Below, piece after piece: positions 5,901 to 9,753 of a stretch of 9,753 bases of DNA. Numbering within the stretch: position 1 is the first letter of the stretch; each line of letters begins with the position of its first letter. The notes below the pieces were generated by a model. It was not told where the DNA came from. It saw only the letters and a list, made by a program, of their open reading frames with translations, and made no database searches. The position numbers and the translations under genes are program-made. Source of the DNA: Candidatus Firestoneibacteriota bacterium (GTDB lineage: Bacteria; Oederibacteriota; JAAXVQ01; JAUVAV01); the NCBI GenBank assembly GCA_030635415.1, contig DAOVYW010000074.1, forward strand, positions 1 through 9,753, read 5' to 3'.

Positions 5901-7051
5901 TGCGGATCGCTTTAATCGCGCGCGGATGCCGGCCTGGAGCCGGGATTGAGCTTTATACTTATGAATTAGCCCGGCGGCTGGCAGAACGTCATGATGTTCA
6001 TGTCCTGACCAATCCCCAAGAGGCCGCGGACTGTAATGCCAAGATAGTGCCGATCAAGGTACCTTCCCGTCCCAGGTGGTTTTCCGTTTATAGTTTCAGC
6101 CAGGCTGCCGGATGGGCCGCGCGGCAAGGCCGATATGATATTGTGCATACGCAAGGTTCGGATGGAACCTGGGGAGACGTGGTGACAGCCCATTCCTGCC
6201 ATTTGGCCGGTATGCGGGCATCACTTAGGCTCCATCCGGGCATGGAAAATCAATTGCGGAAAGGGCTCAGTCCGGCACACCGCACTATTGTTTCGCTGGA
6301 ACGCGTGGTATTTTCCGGCACCCGGCAATTAATCGCCATATCCCGCCGCGTGGGAAAGCAAGTGCGGGCCGCTTACCCAATGACACGCCGGATTTCCTGC
6401 CAGGTGATATATCCCGGAGTGAGGGCAAAATATTTTGAGCCTGGGCTGGTGGTGAGGCGAGATGAGTTGAGAAAGCAGTTGGGAATATCAAGAGAGAAAA
6501 TTGTCCTGGTTCTGGTGGCGAACTCTCCGCGTTTAAAAGGAGCGGAACGCTTGATCCGGGCCTTGGCCCGGGTCCGCAACCGCAAAATCGATTTATTGAT
6601 CGTTTCCGGAAAAGATTGTCAGACCTCACTGGTTCCTTTAGCCGGAAAATTAGGCGTAAGTGAGCGGGTGCGCTTCCTGGATGCTGGGGCCGACGTCCTT
6701 TCCGCCTATATTGCCGGGGATATTTATACCGCCCTGCCGGAATACGAAGCCTTTGGCCTGGCAATGCTTGAGGCCATGGCATGCGCCCTTCCCCTGATTA
6801 TTACCAAGCATGCCGGGGCTGCGGAACTAATAAAATCAGGGCAATCAGGACTCCTGCTGCCGGTACTGGCAGATGATAAAACCGTGACCCGGGCCTTGGA
6901 CCAGTTAGCAGATAATTTTGACCTCCGGCAGAGGATGGGGCAAGCCGCGCGTCTGGTAGCCAGGCAATATTCCTGGGACCGGATGGCGCAAGATATAGAA
7001 AGCGTGTATGAGCGGGTGAATGCCGGAAAAAGAGGGGAACCGGTTAGGTGA
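5900..7051 (+). CDS. GT4-family glycosyltransferase (second copy)
   Basis: This is a 383-residue GT-B glycosyltransferase. The N-terminus MRIALIARGCRPGAGIELYTYELARRLAERHDVHVLT is a typical GT4 acceptor domain with a glycine-rich loop. QLIAISRRVGKQV and VIYPGV mark the inter-domain region. VANSPRLKGAERLIRAL (about 206-222) begins the donor domain. EAFGLAMLE gives the EX7E pair at E283-E291, followed by GAAELIKSGQSGLLLP. The general look is that of LPS-core type transferases such as WaaG, but the specific activity is not assignable. The start overlaps the previous stop by one base (TAATG). The end overlaps the next gene by one to four bases. It is clearly distinct in sequence from the upstream GT4, so the two probably add different sugars in sequence. 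Confidence 0.93.
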   Translation: MRIALIARGCRPGAGIELYTYELARRLAERHDVHVLTNPQEAADCNAKIVPIKVPSRPRWFSVYSFSQAAGWAARQGRYDIVHTQGSDGTWGDVVTAHSCHLAGMRASLRLHPGMENQLRKGLSPAHRTIVSLERVVFSGTRQLIAISRRVGKQVRAAYPMTRRISCQVIYPGVRAKYFEPGLVVRRDELRKQLGISREKIVLVLVANSPRLKGAERLIRALARVRNRKIDLLIVSGKDCQTSLVPLAGKLGVSERVRFLDAGADVLSAYIAGDIYTALPEYEAFGLAMLEAMACALPLIITKHAGAAELIKSGQSGLLLPVLADDKTVTRALDQLADNFDLRQRMGQAARLVARQYSWDRMAQDIESVYERVNAGKRGEPVR

Positions 7052-8541
7052 TGGGAATAAAAGATATAAAGCCGGCTCGTTTTTATCTGGCAGGGCTGAC
7101 ACTGTTGGCCTTGAGTCTGCGGCTTTTCCGCCTGGGTTTCCGTTCCATCTGGCTGGATGAGGCCTACAGTCTCAAGCTAGCCTCGGCTGATTGGCAGGGG
7201 ATCGTGCAGGGCGCGGCCATGGATATACATCCTCCCCTTTTCCATATCCTACTGGGTGGATGGATCCGCATTTTCGGCATGAGCGAATACGCTCTGCGCT
7301 CGCTTTCCGCGTTAATGGGCGCGCTTTTAATTCCAGTGATTTTTAAACTCGTTGCGGCCATGATAAACCGCCGGGCGGCCTGGTTTACGGCCGGATTGGC
7401 AACGCTTTCTCCATATTTTATAGAGCTTTCGCGTTCTGGTCGCATGGCCGGACTGTTGGCGCTGCTGGCAGTGCTTTCATGGTATTTTTTCTGGCGCTTC
7501 ATAAATGATGGTAAAATTTGGTCAATTATTGGGTATGGCGCGGCCATCCTGGCAGCTCTATATACACACTATTTTGGGTTTCTGGTTTTGTTGGCCCAGC
7601 ACCTTTATATATTTATGGGTATTGGTAAATTAAAACTTTCCCGAAAAAAGAGAAAAGCCTGGATGCTGATCCAGATGTTTCTGTTATTTGGTTATGCTCC
7701 CTGGCTTTCCATATTTTGGGAGCATCTAAGCCACGGCGGGCCGTCCTGGCGCGGAGCAGGCGCTTTGTGGTTAGAACCCCTGCACTCGCTTTATGTATTT
7801 ATGGTAGGCACCTCTTGTTGGACTCTGGTGGACAAGATTTTAGCCGGGAGTCTGCTGTTAGCGGCCGCAATTACGGCTGGAGTCTATCTTATCCCACAAT
7901 GGCGGGATTGGTATGGGGTGATGCTGCCGAGAGCCTGGGGATTGATCCTTACTGGTATTTTCCTTCCCCTGGGTTTAGTATGGGCCTATTCCATAAATAA
8001 AATAAATGTTTTTGATAACCGGTATCTTGGTTTTTCTGCCGCTGCCTGCCTGCTGTTGCTGGGCGCCGCGCTCGCCGCGCTTCCGCGCAGGCAAAGCATT
8101 ATAGCGGGCGGACTAATACTGGCAGGTTTTGCAATTCCAATGGGTAATCAGTTTTTCGTGTATGGATATTATGATAACTGGAGGGAGGTCGCGGCTATTA
8201 TTGAGAAGCAGGTTCAGAAGGATGATACAGCGGCCATTTACCCGGCCTGGAACGAAAACCCTTTGGGTTACTACTTGCGCGATGATATCCCGATCCAGGG
8301 AATCCCGGGAGCTTATGATCCGATTTCCGGAGTTACCAAGGACTACTTTTACATTGACCGTGGGAATATTAATCAGCTAAAATCCCTTTTTACCAGTGAA
8401 AAGCGGGTATGGCTGGTGCTGGTGAATCAGGGCCGGCCCCAGGAGTTGATTCGGGAGTGGTTTTTATCCGGATTTAATCCAAAATATAAACATCAGTCAG
8501 GGGGGATTCGCATCATTCTCTTTGAACCTAAAGTCTTATGA
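7048..8541 (+). CDS. Polytopic membrane glycosyltransferase (GT39/ArnT-like, PMT_2)
   Basis: This is a 497-residue integral membrane protein. The first helix (about residues 12-28) is followed by an outside loop with the family acidic pair D37-E38 (RSIWLDEAYSL), then D59-x-H61-P62-P63 and LLGGWIRIFG. These are the hallmarks of the PMT_2/ArnT superfamily, which uses polyprenyl-phosphate sugars on the outer membrane face. About ten further hydrophobic segments run to roughly residue 370. They are followed by a soluble C-terminal domain of about 125 residues, containing NWREVAAIIEKQV and AWNENPLGYYLRDD. The start is either a GTG at 7048 (GTGA overlap with the upstream stop) or an ATG at 7051 (one-base overlap); AGGGG at 7033-7037 serves either one at slightly long spacing. 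In this operon it probably attaches a lipid-linked sugar to the glycan made by its cytoplasmic neighbours (inference). Confidence 0.88.
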   Translation: MMGIKDIKPARFYLAGLTLLALSLRLFRLGFRSIWLDEAYSLKLASADWQGIVQGAAMDIHPPLFHILLGGWIRIFGMSEYALRSLSALMGALLIPVIFKLVAAMINRRAAWFTAGLATLSPYFIELSRSGRMAGLLALLAVLSWYFFWRFINDGKIWSIIGYGAAILAALYTHYFGFLVLLAQHLYIFMGIGKLKLSRKKRKAWMLIQMFLLFGYAPWLSIFWEHLSHGGPSWRGAGALWLEPLHSLYVFMVGTSCWTLVDKILAGSLLLAAAITAGVYLIPQWRDWYGVMLPRAWGLILTGIFLPLGLVWAYSINKINVFDNRYLGFSAAACLLLLGAALAALPRRQSIIAGGLILAGFAIPMGNQFFVYGYYDNWREVAAIIEKQVQKDDTAAIYPAWNENPLGYYLRDDIPIQGIPGAYDPISGVTKDYFYIDRGNINQLKSLFTSEKRVWLVLVNQGRPQELIREWFLSGFNPKYKHQSGGIRIILFEPKVL

Positions 8542-9674
8542 AGCAGTCATTCTGCGGGCGGGGAGAACATTGCTATATATTTCGCTCTTTCTGGATGAGG
8601 TTAGGTGCTGGGATACTGGATATGGCAGGCAGTATACTGGTGAGACTTTTCACCTGGGGAAGGGGATTACAGCCGGATCCCAAGGTGCTGGCCAATCCGG
8701 CCGGGATTTTGGTAGTCAGGATGGATCATATAGGAGACCTGCTTTTTGCGCGGCCCTGTTTCCAGGCCCTCAGAGCGCTTTATCCACAGGCGCGGATAAC
8801 GGCCCTGGTTTCCAGTGCCGGCGCGTCCTTGCTTAACCAAGATCCCGGTATTGACGAGACGATTATTTGGGAAGCCCCCTGGTTTAGGCGGCTAGATTCA
8901 TCCCGTGGGCAGTTGGGTTTTTGGGGTCTGGTTCGCGAACTGCGGCACCGCAATTTTGACCTCTCTCTTGATCTGCGCGGAGATCTGCGGCATCATATCC
9001 TGCTTATGTTGGCCGGAATCAGGGTGAGAGTGGGATTCGGAATAACGGGCGGAAGTTTTCTTCTGCACTTGCCGCTTAAGCTGCGGGCCCAGGTCCACGA
9101 GGTAGAGCGGAATTTAGACGCTGTCCGGGCCCTGGGAGCAAAGCAAACACCCAAGGCATTTATCCCCCTGGCATTGAAGCGGGATGAACTTCAGCGCGGG
9201 AAAAACCAATGGCATGGCTCCGGATATAAAGTTGTAGTACATCCTGGTTCCGGGGATATAGCCAAGTGCTGGCCGCCGGCCGCTTTTGCCAAGGTTTGTG
9301 ACGCATTAACAGAGCACGGTTGTGAAGTTGTCCTGGTAGGCAGCGCCTTTGAAAAATCCCTGGCTGAGAATGTCGCCGGGTTATGCCGGCAGCCGGTCCG
9401 GGTACTGGCTGGCGAGACCTCGTTGCGCGGCCTGGCAGCTTTGACAACCGCAGCGGATTTATTTATTGGGAATGATTCCGGGCCGGCTCATCTGGCCGTA
9501 ACCCAGGGGATCCCGGTAATTATTATCTGGAGCGAAACCAATGCGCCTGAAGAGTGGGGGCCCTGGGGAGAAGGCGTGCGCTCCTCAATAATCCGCCATC
9601 CTGGGCAGGAGGGCGCAGTGGGGGAAACCATTCAGGCGGCCAAGCAATGGTTGGAAAGATGCAGGGGCGTTTAA
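8538..9674 (+). CDS. GT9-family glycosyltransferase (heptosyltransferase-type)
   Basis: This is a 378-residue protein. GT9 enzymes transfer ADP-heptose or related sugars in lipopolysaccharide core synthesis, and relatives occur in other surface-glycan clusters. Residues 56-90 give GILVVRMDHIGDLLFARPCFQALRALYP, the family N-terminal motif. HPGSGDIAKCWP (235-246) and GNDSGPAHLA (311-320) mark the donor half, and the protein ends with EEWGPWG and a short tail. An N-terminal extension of about 50 residues precedes the domain. It includes a hydrophobic amphipathic stretch (ILDMAGSILVRLF) that may touch the membrane. The ATG at 8538 overlaps the upstream stop by four bases (ATGA), which suggests coupled translation. 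No Shine-Dalgarno is obvious, and in-frame ATGs at 8595 and 8622 are alternatives. The stop codon lies inside a perfect palindrome. The specific sugar is not assignable. Confidence 0.92.
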   Translation: MKQSFCGRGEHCYIFRSFWMRLGAGILDMAGSILVRLFTWGRGLQPDPKVLANPAGILVVRMDHIGDLLFARPCFQALRALYPQARITALVSSAGASLLNQDPGIDETIIWEAPWFRRLDSSRGQLGFWGLVRELRHRNFDLSLDLRGDLRHHILLMLAGIRVRVGFGITGGSFLLHLPLKLRAQVHEVERNLDAVRALGAKQTPKAFIPLALKRDELQRGKNQWHGSGYKVVVHPGSGDIAKCWPPAAFAKVCDALTEHGCEVVLVGSAFEKSLAENVAGLCRQPVRVLAGETSLRGLAALTTAADLFIGNDSGPAHLAVTQGIPVIIIWSETNAPEEWGPWGEGVRSSIIRHPGQEGAVGETIQAAKQWLERCRGV

Positions 9675-9686
9675 TTAAACGCCCCT
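9663..9686. repeat. Perfect 24-bp palindrome overlapping the GT9 stop codon
   Basis: AGGGGCGTTTAA (9663-9674) is followed immediately by its exact reverse complement (9675-9686). The left half contains the last GT9 codons and the TAA. The GC-rich outer stem could act as a transcription terminator or mRNA-end protector, but it is not followed by a T-run; T-rich tracts (9727-9750) come more than 40 bases later. Palindromes of the form AGGGGCG...CGCCCCT recur as dispersed repeats in many bacteria (recalled, not verified), so a repeat insertion that supplied the stop codon is an alternative. Confidence 0.6.
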
Positions 9687-9753
9687 ACACAAACCATATA
9701 CTTGCTCCACTTCTGGTAGTCGCTCACAATAACTTTTTTGGATTTTTTTTAGG

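Noticed and set aside
6285..6782. Long minus-strand open frame opposite the second GT4
   Set aside because: It is proline- and arginine-rich antisense translation of a GC-rich conserved gene; a shadow.

Overview
The window reads as a chromosomal segment of a motile bacterium, most likely Clostridia-like. The reasons are strong AGGAGG-type ribosome binding sites, an MCP hairpin of the kind common in Firmicutes, and a FIST protein. The GT9 (heptosyltransferase-type) gene hints at a diderm or heavily glycosylated envelope. This placement is inference from gene content; no rRNA or marker gene is present.

Layout. (1) Bases 1-850 are visibly AT-rich. They hold a remnant that looks like a DUF4304 gene on the minus strand with an apparent frameshift near its 5' end, followed downstream by an inverted repeat. 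(2) Bases 850-3770 form a sensory block: a FIST-domain protein (+), a small unrecognised protein of about 75 residues (+), and a convergent membrane methyl-accepting chemotaxis protein (-) that has two closely spaced membrane helices and no visible extracellular sensor domain. (3) Bases 3768-4474 carry no convincing gene but are dense in repeats. A roughly 310-bp element bounded by 20-bp near-perfect inverted repeats contains a second, nested inverted repeat of the TGTCATTCCGAG type. A separate 13-bp stem lies directly upstream of the next operon. (4) Bases 4475-9674 are a tightly packed plus-strand operon: a DUF861/EutQ-type cupin, two GT4 glycosyltransferases, a polytopic GT39/ArnT-like membrane glycosyltransferase and a GT9 glycosyltransferase. 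The last four overlap by 1-4 bases at each junction. The operon ends in a perfect 24-bp palindrome that spans the last stop codon.

Working together. The four glycosyltransferases probably assemble a cell-surface glycan. The GT4 and GT9 enzymes would use activated sugars in the cytoplasm, and the GT39-like enzyme would use a polyprenyl-phosphate sugar on the outer face. The FIST protein is a plausible cytosolic ligand sensor for the neighbouring sensor-less chemoreceptor, but that link rests only on proximity and domain logic. The most interesting points are this possible split receptor with its small companion gene, the nested foldback element, and the structured leader in front of the cupin-glycan operon.
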